DNA of 64,000 nt from Pedobacter cryoconitis (GTDB lineage: Bacteria; Bacteroidota; Bacteroidia; Sphingobacteriales; Sphingobacteriaceae). Position numbers and translations under genes: made by a program. This document shows positions 56,944-64,000 of this stretch, piece after piece. The notes under the pieces were generated by a model. That model saw only the letters and a program-made list of their open reading frames with translations. It did not search any database and was not told where the DNA came from. The first letter of the stretch is position 1. The number at the start of each line of letters is the position of its first letter. The DNA lies in the NCBI RefSeq assembly GCF_003259615.1, contig NZ_QLLR01000019.1, positions 1 through 64,000 of the forward strand. The letters run 5' to 3'.

Positions 56944-56945
56944 CT

Positions 56946-58184
56946 CTAAAAATTAATGGTTTGTTCATCTTTGGTAAACCTGGTATCTTTCACTGCACCT
57001 GTACCGCTGAAGCGATATTGCAGCCCGACTATAGCAGTGGGCTTACTGGAAAACTTAAGTGAATAAGCTACTTCGCCGTTGATTAAAAAGCGCATATGCC
57101 GGTTTTTGCTTTCCACTTTTAATTTAACCCATTGCTCAAGGTTACAGCCGAATTTGGAGAGGTCTGCATGTTTACTCTCTACTGTGGTGCCTGCCGCATA
57201 CAAAGAAAGATCACCAATACAACCTTTAGAACAAAGAGGAATAATAATCGTTTCATCTTTACAAAGAATCAATACTTCAACTCGCTGACAGGCCGCATTG
57301 CCCTGGTTAAAATCGCTTTTCAAAGTAGTTTCAAAAATAAAGTGATCGTTCTTAAAATCTCCCATATCCCGTACATTATAAAAACGCAATGCCGGGAGGA
57401 CTGGCTGTAAAGGAAGATTATACTTTGATAGTATCTCCTGATTGACCTCTACTTTATTGTTTTTCAGCACCTCATTCTTTTTAAAATATAACGGGACATC
57501 CCTATCTTTATAGACCATAGCTATCCAGCCATCGGATGCAATCATCAAATCATGTTCTTTTACTATTTGCTGGCCAACGATCAGCTTTGCCTTGTAATAA
57601 CCAGGACTATAATAGATCGTTGAATAAGTATGCTGCCGGGCTGATACTGCTACTTTTCGGGTTACATCCCACGATTGGGCAATAAATACAGAATCTGTGC
57701 CAGCAGCAGCATTGTAACTAAAAATAACCGAGTTTGGTACCCCTTTGGTTTTGATTTTATTACTGCTGAATTTATAGACTGAATGATTTATGGGGGCTTT
57801 GGTTTTAGCGGATGATAAAAGTATGGCGTAACTGGTGATCAGTAATAAGATAAAACCAGATAACCAGTATTTCCATTTTCCCTCTGTTTTCTTTACAGCT
57901 GTTGCTAAAGGCAGGCTCTGTTTAAATTGCTGCCAATCCTTATATCCTGCAAATTGTGCTAATGTATTCAATGTGGTGGTAGTCGGTGTATTGCCGTACT
58001 TCAATCTTCCCCAGAGTCGTTTTAAGGTGGTTACACTTAACAACACACCAGTGACCACCTGAATCTCATCACTTAGTTTTTCAAAATCATAACCTGTCCA
58101 ATCCGCGCTTGCACCCCGGTTTAGTTTGTTTTCTATGAGTTCCAAACACTTTTTAACAGCTACTATTTCCACGTTATTATTCAT
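56946..58184 (-). CDS. Membrane-anchored HTH protein with extracytoplasmic lectin-like domain
   Basis: The 412-residue product starts at the ATG at 58184. Residues about 1-95 are cytoplasmic and helical, with Y-D-F-E-K-L-S-D-E-I, V-L-L-S-V-T-T-L-K-R-L-W-G-R-L (a helix-turn-helix-like segment) and L-N-T-L-A-Q-F-A-G-Y-K-D-W-Q-Q-F. A single membrane span lies near 108-125. The C-terminal 280 residues are beta-rich and end like a concanavalin-type (LamG/DUF1080-like) module: W-V-K-L-K-V-E, R-F-L-I-N-G-E-V-A-Y, V-G-L-Q-Y-R-F-S-G-T-G. The topology is that of a transmembrane one-component regulator. It is divergent from a secreted ConA-like protein gene. Confidence 0.72.
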   Translation of the reverse strand: MNNNVEIVAVKKCLELIENKLNRGASADWTGYDFEKLSDEIQVVTGVLLSVTTLKRLWGRLKYGNTPTTTTLNTLAQFAGYKDWQQFKQSLPLATAVKKTEGKWKYWLSGFILLLITSYAILLSSAKTKAPINHSVYKFSSNKIKTKGVPNSVIFSYNAAAGTDSVFIAQSWDVTRKVAVSARQHTYSTIYYSPGYYKAKLIVGQQIVKEHDLMIASDGWIAMVYKDRDVPLYFKKNEVLKNNKVEVNQEILSKYNLPLQPVLPALRFYNVRDMGDFKNDHFIFETTLKSDFNQGNAACQRVEVLILCKDETIIIPLCSKGCIGDLSLYAAGTTVESKHADLSKFGCNLEQWVKLKVESKNRHMRFLINGEVAYSLKFSSKPTAIVGLQYRFSGTGAVKDTRFTKDEQTINF

Positions 58185-58307
58185 GCTGATTTTCAATCAA
58201 TTATACACTTGCATGTATTTGCACGCACTTGGCGCAACGTTGAATAGGCCCTGATTTAATTATTAATCACATTTGCTGAACTTATTCATTTAAAAGTATA
58301 ACAATTT

Positions 58308-58991
58308 ATGACAAAAATAGTAACCAGTCTCTTAAGACTTCTTCATCCCGGGAAAGAAAGAATATTTAAAACTGCTGTTTCATTGCTGATGATCAGCTGT
58401 ATGATTAGCAGCTTCAAAATTGCCCGGGCTCAGAATTTGAAGGAGAAATTCAATGTAGTGAACCGTGCGGTCAGCCTGGATAAGAAATCCGGAGCAGTAC
58501 ACCTCAATGAAGCAGAAGGTGCTGGTATTGCCTGGCTTAAGGGTAAAGTATTTACTAAAGGTATAATTGAATTTGAGGTGAAGGGAAAGGATGAATTTCA
58601 GGCCAGCTTTGTGGGCATTGCTTTTCATGGAGTGAATGATAGCATTTATGAATCTATTTATTTCAGGCCTTTTAATTTCCGTGCAGCCGATCCGGTTAGA
58701 AAGTCGCACGCAGTACAGTATATTGCTGTTCCAGGATATGACTGGCCAAAACTCCGGGATGGCTTTCCTAATAGATATGAGCAGCCGGTTTCACCTGCGC
58801 CTGATCCAAATCAATGGTTCCGGGTGAAAATAATTGTAGCTGAAGAGCTGATAAGCGTTTATGTAAATAACGGTAAGCAGCCAGTTCTAAAAGTGCGGTC
58901 ATTAACCCATACACGAGGAAAATGGATTGGTTATTGGGTAGGGAATGCCTCTGGTGGAGATTGGAGGAATTTAAAAATTACCGCCGGATAG
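58308..58991 (+). CDS. Secreted concanavalin A-like/DUF1080-like protein
   Basis: In this 227-residue product a long N-terminal region with a signal segment (about 22-44, ending R-A-Q) is followed by one jelly-roll-like module. Its blocks are G-A-V-H-L-N-E-A-E-G-A-G-I-A-W, G-I-I-E-F-E-V-K-G-K-D, F-V-G-I-A-F-H-G, Y-E-S-I-Y-F-R-P-F-N-F, and a C-terminal W-F-R-V-K-I-I-V...I-S-V-Y-V-N. No catalytic pair is visible, so a carbohydrate-binding role is more likely than hydrolysis. It is divergent from the membrane regulator whose sensor domain has a similar end. Confidence 0.78.
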   Translation: MTKIVTSLLRLLHPGKERIFKTAVSLLMISCMISSFKIARAQNLKEKFNVVNRAVSLDKKSGAVHLNEAEGAGIAWLKGKVFTKGIIEFEVKGKDEFQASFVGIAFHGVNDSIYESIYFRPFNFRAADPVRKSHAVQYIAVPGYDWPKLRDGFPNRYEQPVSPAPDPNQWFRVKIIVAEELISVYVNNGKQPVLKVRSLTHTRGKWIGYWVGNASGGDWRNLKITAG

Positions 58992-58993
58992 GC

Positions 58994-59033
58994 AACACCA
59001 TAGCATAATCCAATTGAATTATGCTATGGTGTT
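58994..59033. terminator. Bidirectional terminator, 16-bp perfect stem
   Basis: The arms 58994-59009 and 59018-59033 are exact complements with an 8-nt loop. They lie just after the secreted-protein stop and overlap the last codon of the minus-strand gene ending at 59032. There is no long T-run, so the strength comes from the stem. Confidence 0.7.
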
Positions 59034-60021
59034 AATTCAGGCTTGTTATATATTTTCTGATAAGGTCTATACCTTGCTTATCTAACACAGTTGTACCTAA
59101 CTTTGGCATATGGAATTGCCCCATATTACCCATACGATCAACGATATTGTTTTTATTAAAGTTTATTCCTGACTGTTCCACTGGTACCTTGTACCCGAGC
59201 ATAATGGATTGCCTGTAGGCCATACCATTTGAACTATGGCAATGTGCACAGTTAATTTCCAGGTAAGCCCTGGCTCTGTGTTCCAAATCAATGTTCTTAT
59301 TTTCATAATCAGGCAATCTTGATATTTTGTCGATATGCTTTTCCAGTATTAGCTTTCCCCGGGCTTGCATATAACTCAGTTGATTTACCTTTTTCTTTCC
59401 AACCTGGATCTCTCTGTTTAAATTCATTCCCTTAGGGCCAATCGGGATAATCTCCTCAGAAGATTGGTGACAGCTCACACATTCCCTGGCAGATGGGATG
59501 TGATATTTTACCCTGTGAACAGTATTGCTTTTGTCCAGCCAGTTTACATTGACTTCGGTGCTCACAGGATCATATAGTGCACGATCCTGAGCCTGGTTCC
59601 AATGGTAGGTACCTGCTGACCAATGGCCATTTTTTAAGCGCAGTATCCGGGTTTCTAAAATATGACGCGCTATGTTTTTTCCTTTCTTCGCACGGCTGTA
59701 AAAAAAAGTTTTGGCCAGTATAGTACCTTCAGGGAATTGTGGTAATCCGTCGCCATTTAATCTTAACTTTTTACCTGCAGGAAGCTTTATTAAACGTTGT
59801 TTCTCTGCATAATCCGTGAACAAAGTGGAGGATAACTGGTAAATCTCTACCCCCCGGGCAGGCAGAAGAGAATCAATTCTTCCTTTAAAAAGCCCCAGTG
59901 AAGCAAGAGATTGAGGGAATTCCTGCTGATTATTTGCGATGGTTTTGCTGTTTCTGTTGCAGGATAAAACATAACAAACAGGCAGGGCGAATATAAGAAT
60001 GACAATAATTTTTGATCTCAT
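59032..60021 (-). CDS. Di-haem c-type lipoprotein, SO2930-like
   Basis: The 329-residue product has a lipobox-like V-L-S-C (Cys near 21). Two CxxCH sites are visible: R-E-C-V-S-C-H-Q near residue 181 and N-C-A-H-C-H-S near 257, consistent with two c-type haems. The sequence between carries N-L-N-R-E-I-Q-V-G and R-L-P-D-Y. Proteins of this layout (repeats of 'E-x-N-C-x-x-C-H') are annotated as SO2930-family di-haem proteins, of unknown redox partner. It is the last gene of the TetR-adjacent minus-strand operon and overlaps the preceding gene's stop by 4 bp. Confidence 0.85.
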   Translation of the reverse strand: MRSKIIVILIFALPVCYVLSCNRNSKTIANNQQEFPQSLASLGLFKGRIDSLLPARGVEIYQLSSTLFTDYAEKQRLIKLPAGKKLRLNGDGLPQFPEGTILAKTFFYSRAKKGKNIARHILETRILRLKNGHWSAGTYHWNQAQDRALYDPVSTEVNVNWLDKSNTVHRVKYHIPSARECVSCHQSSEEIIPIGPKGMNLNREIQVGKKKVNQLSYMQARGKLILEKHIDKISRLPDYENKNIDLEHRARAYLEINCAHCHSSNGMAYRQSIMLGYKVPVEQSGINFNKNNIVDRMGNMGQFHMPKLGTTVLDKQGIDLIRKYITSLN

Positions 60022-60350
60022 ATCTCTTTGCTAAGCTTGATATGCTGTTCATAAGCCGGCCTCAGAATTTTACGATCTGTATAAAAAGTTCCGAAAGGAA
60101 TGAGGCAGGAGAGGAGTATTTTAACAGTCGTAATTTTGTCCCACCGCTGCTGTATGGCCACACTGAAGGTATTGAAGACAAATAAAAGAAAAAGAGTACC
60201 ATGTACAGGCCCCATTTTACTGACAAGAGCAGGCTGATGAAGTCCATACTTTAGCGGGACGGCAATTCCTGCCAGGATTAAAAGTGATATACCTTCTAAT
60301 AATCCAATCAGTCTTAAACGACCGATATTTGTTTTGAATAGTTTGAGCAT
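60018..60350 (-). CDS. DUF3817 membrane protein
   Basis: The 110-residue product starts at the ATG at 60350; the longer frame to 60410 overlaps the upstream gene with non-matching residues. Three membrane spans (about 9-30, 44-64 and 70-90) contain R-L-I-G-L-L-E-G-I-S-L-L and V-H-G-T-L-F-L-L-F-V-F. The L-E-G-x-S-x-L and the G-x-x-H-G-x-L-F motifs are those of DUF3817. Its conserved His could be a haem or quinone site, but no function is established. Confidence 0.85.
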   Translation of the reverse strand: MLKLFKTNIGRLRLIGLLEGISLLILAGIAVPLKYGLHQPALVSKMGPVHGTLFLLFVFNTFSVAIQQRWDKITTVKILLSCLIPFGTFYTDRKILRPAYEQHIKLSKEI

Positions 60351-60361
60351 GTTATATAGGT

Positions 60362-60829
60362 TTATAAAGGTCTTAGTAACGGGCGTTGCGCTAATGGTGA
60401 AAATGGCCATGGAATTGCAGCTAGAATGATCAATAATGCTATGCCGAAACAGAGCAGCAGCGTGCTGAATTTTTTAGTATCGTCTTCATACCTTTTGGCA
60501 AAAGCTGACCCTAAGGTTATGAGAATTACTGCCGTTATCATCATTGATATATGCAGGATTCCGAAAAAAGTAGGTTCAGTAATTCCCCTGGCTGTAGCTA
60601 TTCCAATGAGGTGGAAACGGGCTACAGCAGCGCTTTTGAAATACATGGCCATGCCCAGCATAAATTGGACATGGACAATTGTTGCTGTCCAATGCCTGTA
60701 TTGATCATCTTTTTTAGTAAATGGACTTTTAGTCAGCAGGCTGGCTGCTGCGCTGTAAATGGTGAAGCTAAGGCTGATTAAAACCAGCCACCTGAGAATG
60801 GAGTGGCAGACAAGTAAAATTGAAAACAT
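60362..60829 (-). CDS. Four-span membrane protein, 'cytochrome B-like' family
   Basis: The 155-residue product has four membrane spans (about 10-32, 47-68, 90-111 and 124-142). Conserved-looking residues include H-S-I-L-R-W near the start, H-V-Q-F-M-L-G-M-A-M-Y-F in TM2, H-I-S-M-M in TM3, and the ending I-L-A-A-I-P-W-P-F. Bacteroidetes proteins with this His pattern and tail are often named cytochrome B-like. It lacks the b561 or PetB signature, so haem binding is a suggestion. First gene of the TetR-adjacent operon; an operator-like palindrome lies 21 bp upstream. Confidence 0.78.
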   Translation of the reverse strand: MFSILLVCHSILRWLVLISLSFTIYSAAASLLTKSPFTKKDDQYRHWTATIVHVQFMLGMAMYFKSAAVARFHLIGIATARGITEPTFFGILHISMMITAVILITLGSAFAKRYEDDTKKFSTLLLCFGIALLIILAAIPWPFSPLAQRPLLRPL

Positions 60830-60849
60830 AAGAATAATTTAATTGTATT

Positions 60850-60867
60850 ACATACTAGTTGGTATGT
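60850..60867. promoter_or_regulatory. TetR operator candidate before the membrane/c-type haem operon
   Basis: ACATACTAGTTGGTATGT is a near-palindrome with 6-bp perfect arms, located between the tetR stop (60885) and the operon start (60829, minus strand). It matches the palindrome in front of tetR at 15 of 18 positions. Confidence 0.75.
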
Positions 60868-60884
60868 TAAAAAGGCAAATTTTT

Positions 60885-61472
60885 TTAGGTTAAACTGTTC
60901 AGATATAATTTGAACTGTTTCAGATAAGACTGATAGACCGGTGTACCTAACATTTTGCCTATATTTCTAACCCCTGCATATCCTGAAACAATATAGGCTG
61001 CTGCCTCGGCGGGATTAATCATTAAGCCAATCTTACCATTTTCTTTTCCTTTGAGCAGACACTTTTCTATGGCATCGGTCCATTCGCCTACGATGTCCTT
61101 TAAGTGTTTGTGGAATGCCGTATTCAGCGGGCTCATTTCCTCAATTAAATTAACTGCCGGACAACCATATTTAACATCGAAATGCTCAGTATCCTTCAAA
61201 AGGTTCGCTATCATTTGATAGATGCTTTTTATAGGATCTGCAGAAGAACTCAGTGGCTCTATCAAAAAATGTTTCATCCTGGGGTATAAAAGATCTGTGA
61301 TTAAAGCGAGCCCCATTTCTTCCTTATTTTTAAAGTGATAAAAAAAAGCACCCTTGGTTACTTCCATCGAAGAAAGAATATCATCAATACTGGTTGACTG
61401 GTATCCTTTGACATAAATCAATTCAAATGATTTTTGCAATATGTTTAACCGGGTTTGCACTGACTTCCTCAT
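60885..61472 (-). CDS. TetR-family transcriptional repressor
   Basis: In this 195-residue product the N-terminal HTH is diagnostic: R-L-N-I-L-Q-K-S-F-E-L-I-Y-V-K-G-Y-Q-S-T-S and I-D-D-I-L-S-S-M-E-V-T-K-G-A-F-F-Y-H-F-K-N-K-E-E. The ligand-binding C-terminal half (about 65-195) is helical and Cys-poor. It is transcribed in the same direction as the membrane/haem operon and lies directly upstream of it. Matching palindromes stand before both transcription units, so repression of itself and of the operon is likely. The ligand is unknown. Confidence 0.93.
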   Translation of the reverse strand: MRKSVQTRLNILQKSFELIYVKGYQSTSIDDILSSMEVTKGAFFYHFKNKEEMGLALITDLLYPRMKHFLIEPLSSSADPIKSIYQMIANLLKDTEHFDVKYGCPAVNLIEEMSPLNTAFHKHLKDIVGEWTDAIEKCLLKGKENGKIGLMINPAEAAAYIVSGYAGVRNIGKMLGTPVYQSYLKQFKLYLNSLT

Positions 61473-61473
61473 A

Positions 61474-61491
61474 AGATACTAATTAGTATGT
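61474..61491. promoter_or_regulatory. TetR operator candidate before tetR
   Basis: AGATACTAATTAGTATGT contains a perfect 14-bp palindrome, ATACTAATTAGTAT (61476-61489). It begins one base beyond the tetR start codon, so a bound repressor would block transcription start. Confidence 0.8.
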
Positions 61492-61650
61492 TTTCAAATG
61501 TATTGGTTTTTCCTTTTATCATAACCATAACTCCTCGCTTTTATAATTATTTGACTATTTCCTGACCTCGCCGACACGATCATTATCTATCAATTCCTAT
61601 TCAGGAAAGCAGGCAATATGGATGTGAAATGGCAACTGAATTGTTTTATA

Positions 61651-61666
61651 AAATGTAATTACATTT
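61651..61666. promoter_or_regulatory. Perfect 16-bp palindrome before the AraC gene
   Basis: AAATGTAATTACATTT is exactly self-complementary and ends 23 bp before the ATG at 61690. Its place suits an operator for a dimer overlapping the promoter. AraC proteins do not usually bind such symmetric sites, so another regulator may act here. Confidence 0.55.
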
Positions 61667-61689
61667 GATTGGATGTCAATTATCCTAAA

Positions 61690-62547
61690 ATGGAACTCAT
61701 ACCGATCAGACATATCAATGAAACGCGAAAAGAGCCGGGATTATCCGGAAACTTTAGTATTCGTTATATCAGTGATTTACTCGCTGGAAAAGAAATGTTA
61801 CAGGAACTTCACAGGCATGATTTCTTTTATGTTCTTTTTTTGAAAAGAGGTATTGGTCATCATCAGATTGATTTTGCCTCCTTTACCATTGGTGATCATG
61901 CTGTTTTCTTCATGCGTCCAGGGCAGGTACATCAGCTGGAATTAAGAGCAGAAAGTACCGGGTATCTGGTGCAATTTGGGAATGAATTCTATTTCCCTGA
62001 TGAAAAAGTATCAAACCAGCTGTTGCGCAAGGCAGCCAATATCAATCATTATCAATTTGATGCCGGTAAATTTCAAAAGCTACAAGTTATACTAAATAAT
62101 ATCTTTCAGGAATATACTGTTAAAGAACAGCAATATCAGGAAGTGATTAAAGCAAACATGGATATTTTCCTGATTGAGCTTATCAGACAACAACGCAGCG
62201 TTCCATTTGATCCTGTCAATAATTATGCACAGGAAAGGATAGAGCAATTCTTAGCTCTTTTAGAAAAGTACGCTTTTGAGCATCAGCCAGTCACACAGTA
62301 TGCTGCTATGTTAAACCTTTCCCCGTATCAGCTGAATTCAATCGCGAAGTCAATGCTGGGCAAAACCTGTTCAGAACTCATGAATGCGTATATCCTGTTG
62401 GAAGCTAAAAGATGTCTTCTGGCAACAGCTAATCAAATCAATCAAATTGCCTATCATTTAGGCTATGAAGATATTTCATATTTTATCAGGTTCTTTAAAA
62501 AACATACAGGGTATTCACCTGAGCAGTTCAGACGTAACTTAAAATAA
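61690..62547 (+). CDS. AraC-family transcriptional regulator
   Basis: The 285-residue product starts at the ATG at 61690 (M-E-L-I-P-I-R-H-I); an upstream TTG at 61669 is less likely. The cupin domain (about 25-105) has L-H-R-H-D-F-F-Y-V-L-F-L, D-H-A-V-F-F-M-R-P-G-Q-V-H-Q, typical of the sugar- or aromatic-sensing branch. The HTH (about 190-285) has Q-Y-A-A-M-L-N-L-S-P-Y-Q-L-N-S-I and I-N-Q-I-A-Y-H-L-G-Y-E-D-I-S-Y-F-I-R-F-F. The methyltransferase gene follows 89 bp later. Confidence 0.92.
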   Translation: MELIPIRHINETRKEPGLSGNFSIRYISDLLAGKEMLQELHRHDFFYVLFLKRGIGHHQIDFASFTIGDHAVFFMRPGQVHQLELRAESTGYLVQFGNEFYFPDEKVSNQLLRKAANINHYQFDAGKFQKLQVILNNIFQEYTVKEQQYQEVIKANMDIFLIELIRQQRSVPFDPVNNYAQERIEQFLALLEKYAFEHQPVTQYAAMLNLSPYQLNSIAKSMLGKTCSELMNAYILLEAKRCLLATANQINQIAYHLGYEDISYFIRFFKKHTGYSPEQFRRNLK

Positions 62548-62636
62548 GTCCTGTAAAACTAATTTTTTGTCCTGCTCCTGGTTGATTCGTGCAGGTACTT
62601 TTGTAACAAGAATTATTACCTGTAAACTTTAAATCA

Positions 62637-63281
62637 ATGAATATGAATAAGTCTGTAGAAGAAGAAGCTGAAAATAAATGGAATAGCCGGTATCAGGAAG
62701 CGCATTATGCTTACGGAAAAGGGCCGAACCTCTTTTTTAAAGAATGGCTTCAAAAATTTGAACCTGGATCTATATTAATGCCGGCCGATGGTGAAGGACG
62801 TAATGGGGTATTTGCTGCACAGCTTGGATGGAAAGTCACTTCATTGGATCTCAGTAAAACAGGCAGGTTAAAAGCACTGCAGCTCGCCAAAGAGAATCAT
62901 GTCGCACTGGATTACATTGTCGGAGATCTGGAGCAACTCAATTTTGAAAAAGAATCATTTGATGCAATCGGGCTTATTTATGCGCATTTTCCAGCCGATA
63001 AAAAGTCTTTACTGCATGAAAAATTAAATGGCTTTCTCAAACCAAAAGGACTGATTATTTTTGAAGCTTTCAGCAAAGAACATTTGCACATGAGCAACCT
63101 GGACCCTAAGGTTGGCGGGCCAAAAGAGATAGATACCTTGTTCTCTAAAACAGAAATATCCGCTGATTTTAAAAATTATGATACGTTAATGCTGGAGGAA
63201 AAAGAAGTGCTTTTAAATGAAGGAGAATATCATATTGGAAGAAGCGCTGTGGTCAGATTTGTCGGGAGAAAGTCTTCTTGA
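62637..63281 (+). CDS. Class I SAM-dependent methyltransferase
   Basis: The 214-residue product has W-N-S-R-Y and Y-A-Y-G-K-G-P-N near the N-terminus. Motif I is M-P-A-D-G-E-G-R-N-G-V-F-A-A (D-G-x-G-R-N), then L-D-L-S as the acidic end of strand 2, D-L-E-Q-L-N-F as motif II region, and Y-A-H-F-P-A as post-motif. The D-G-E-G-R-N variant is that of TehB/UbiE-like small-molecule methyltransferases. It may modify a metalloid, thiol or small compound. Nothing around it fixes the substrate. Confidence 0.9.
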   Translation: MNMNKSVEEEAENKWNSRYQEAHYAYGKGPNLFFKEWLQKFEPGSILMPADGEGRNGVFAAQLGWKVTSLDLSKTGRLKALQLAKENHVALDYIVGDLEQLNFEKESFDAIGLIYAHFPADKKSLLHEKLNGFLKPKGLIIFEAFSKEHLHMSNLDPKVGGPKEIDTLFSKTEISADFKNYDTLMLEEKEVLLNEGEYHIGRSAVVRFVGRKSS

Positions 63282-63398
63282 TGCAGATTAAATATAATAT
63301 TAATTTATTTAACTATAATTGAAGGTAAATTATGATAGGGTTTATGGGTGGAATACTTGCCAGACGATGGTTTGAAAATTGAATTTTAAGATTAACAG

Positions 63399-63791
63399 AT
63401 GAATAAAGAAAACCTTCAACAGGAATTGATAAACTATGTCAATTCTAACACACTTGTTGAAATAAAAGGAGGAACAAGCAGAGTAACATTTCTGGAGATC
63501 TGGATGGTTTCTGTTGGCCATCGGATTTTCGCAAGAAGCTGGGGAATGAGCAATAAAAGCTGGTTTACCGAATTCATTGCACAAGGTGTTGGGCAGCTAA
63601 AACTTGGTGAACATGTTATTGATGTTCGTGGACAGCAGTTAAAAGACGATGAAATGAACAGCTTAATTGATCATGCTTATCAAGACAAGTATATTCAAAA
63701 AGAAAATGAGCCCTATGTAAACGAGATCACCGAGTTGAAATACCATAACTTCACAATGGAATTCTTCCCTGTTTTTATTGAGGTTCAGTAG
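63399..63791 (+). CDS. DUF2255-family protein
   Basis: The 130-residue product contains F-L-E-I-W-M-V-S-V-G-H-R-I-F-A-R-S-W-G and S-W-F-T-E-F-I-A-Q-G-V-G-Q-L, the W...R-S-x-x-G...W pattern of DUF2255. These are small soluble flavin-reductase-like-sized proteins with no proven activity. Its 3' end overlaps a minus-strand gene by 17 bp. Confidence 0.82.
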   Translation: MNKENLQQELINYVNSNTLVEIKGGTSRVTFLEIWMVSVGHRIFARSWGMSNKSWFTEFIAQGVGQLKLGEHVIDVRGQQLKDDEMNSLIDHAYQDKYIQKENEPYVNEITELKYHNFTMEFFPVFIEVQ

Positions 63792-64000
63792 TCCCTTTAG
63801 CACTCAATTCTTTTTGTTTCTCGATGTTAAACTTGAAAAGTTCTTCAGTTGAGACTAGTTTTCGTTTGCATTTTTCTATATCTGTACCTTCTTCTGTCCA
63901 GAGATAGGGGCGGAAACTGTAAGATTTACTTCCGTCCAGGTTTGCAATAAACTGATTCCATGTTGACCATCTTAAACCTTTATAAAAAGCAGAAAGATCG
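63775..64000 (-). CDS. Unknown protein, C-terminal part, running off the right edge
   Basis: On the minus strand a frame stays open from 64000 to the stop at 63775-63777, giving about 75 C-terminal residues with no start. It begins D-L-S-A-F-Y-K-G-L-R-W-S-T-W-N-Q-F and includes Y-S-F-R-P-Y-L-W-T-E-E and a Lys/Glu-rich helix to the end. The composition is protein-like and the aromatic start suggests a folded domain. I do not recognise the family. It overlaps the DUF2255 gene end by 17 bp. Confidence 0.6.
   Translation of the reverse strand, partial: DLSAFYKGLRWSTWNQFIANLDGSKSYSFRPYLWTEEGTDIEKCKRKLVSTEELFKFNIEKQKELSAKGTTEPQ

Overview
The window is about 64 kb of moderately AT-rich DNA from a Bacteroidetes bacterium, most likely Sphingobacteriaceae (Pedobacter or Mucilaginibacter type). 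The grounds are a SusD-like remnant, a CTnDOT-type tra operon with TraE/F/G/J/K/M proteins, an RteC-domain protein, HYC_CC_PP and DUF3347 metal proteins, TAnnTTTG promoter boxes and start codons mostly without Shine-Dalgarno sequences. The genus is inferred, not proven.

Layout. 1-0.9 kb: right end of an IS3-family element that has cut a SusD-like gene, leaving a C-terminal fragment. 0.9-4.2 kb: a small secreted protein, a Crp/Fnr-like regulator with a palindrome upstream, and two unknown convergent overlapping genes. 4.2-21.1 kb: part of a conjugative transposon. An rteC-like gene is followed by a long + strand operon: membrane protein, TraE, TraF, the TraG ATPase, a lipoprotein, three related secreted coiled proteins, TraJ, TraK, a TraL-like protein and TraM. 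Two unusual proteins sharing a C-terminal domain follow where TraN would be expected, then an Hc1-like protein and a perfect terminator. A 500-bp non-coding block with a long nested hairpin and short repeats separates this from a cluster of small accessory genes that includes a J-domain protein. Integrase, relaxase, coupling protein and TraN/O/P/Q are not in the window. 21.1-24.3 kb: a LigD-type ATP-dependent DNA ligase without Ku, a lipoprotein, a small duplicated-helix protein and a VOC protein.

24.3-44.7 kb: a heavy-metal/copper island. It holds an AraC regulator divergent from a P1B-4 ATPase, a His-rich exported protein, a CusA-TolC fusion with its adaptor and an MFS exporter, a HYC_CC_PP protein, two DUF3347 proteins, a CxxCH haem-binding protein, a multicopper oxidase with a C-terminal beta-rich domain, a CopA-type Cu ATPase, a GlxA-like regulator and an exported DJ-1 protein. 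The Cys-Pro-Met-His...Cys-Gly-Met metal-binding motif recurs in the oxidase, the Cu ATPase and, in variant form, the DJ-1 protein. The genes suggest metal export across both membranes plus periplasmic Cu(I) oxidation and sequestration.

44.7-64 kb: chromosomal-looking housekeeping and stress genes. Oxidoreductases (MDR dehydrogenase, aldo/keto reductase, PRISE-type SDR, PhzF, MBL-fold hydrolase, NAD(P)-binding proteins) are interleaved with AraC regulators, and several promoters carry 21-22-bp-period direct repeats or inverted repeats. Then come a fatty-acid hydroxylase, a TIM-barrel protein, an alpha/beta hydrolase, a membrane-anchored HTH protein divergent from a secreted lectin-like protein, a TetR-controlled membrane/c-type haem operon with two matching operators, another AraC regulator, a methyltransferase, a DUF2255 protein and an incomplete gene at the right edge. 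No rRNA, complete tRNA or CRISPR array was seen.
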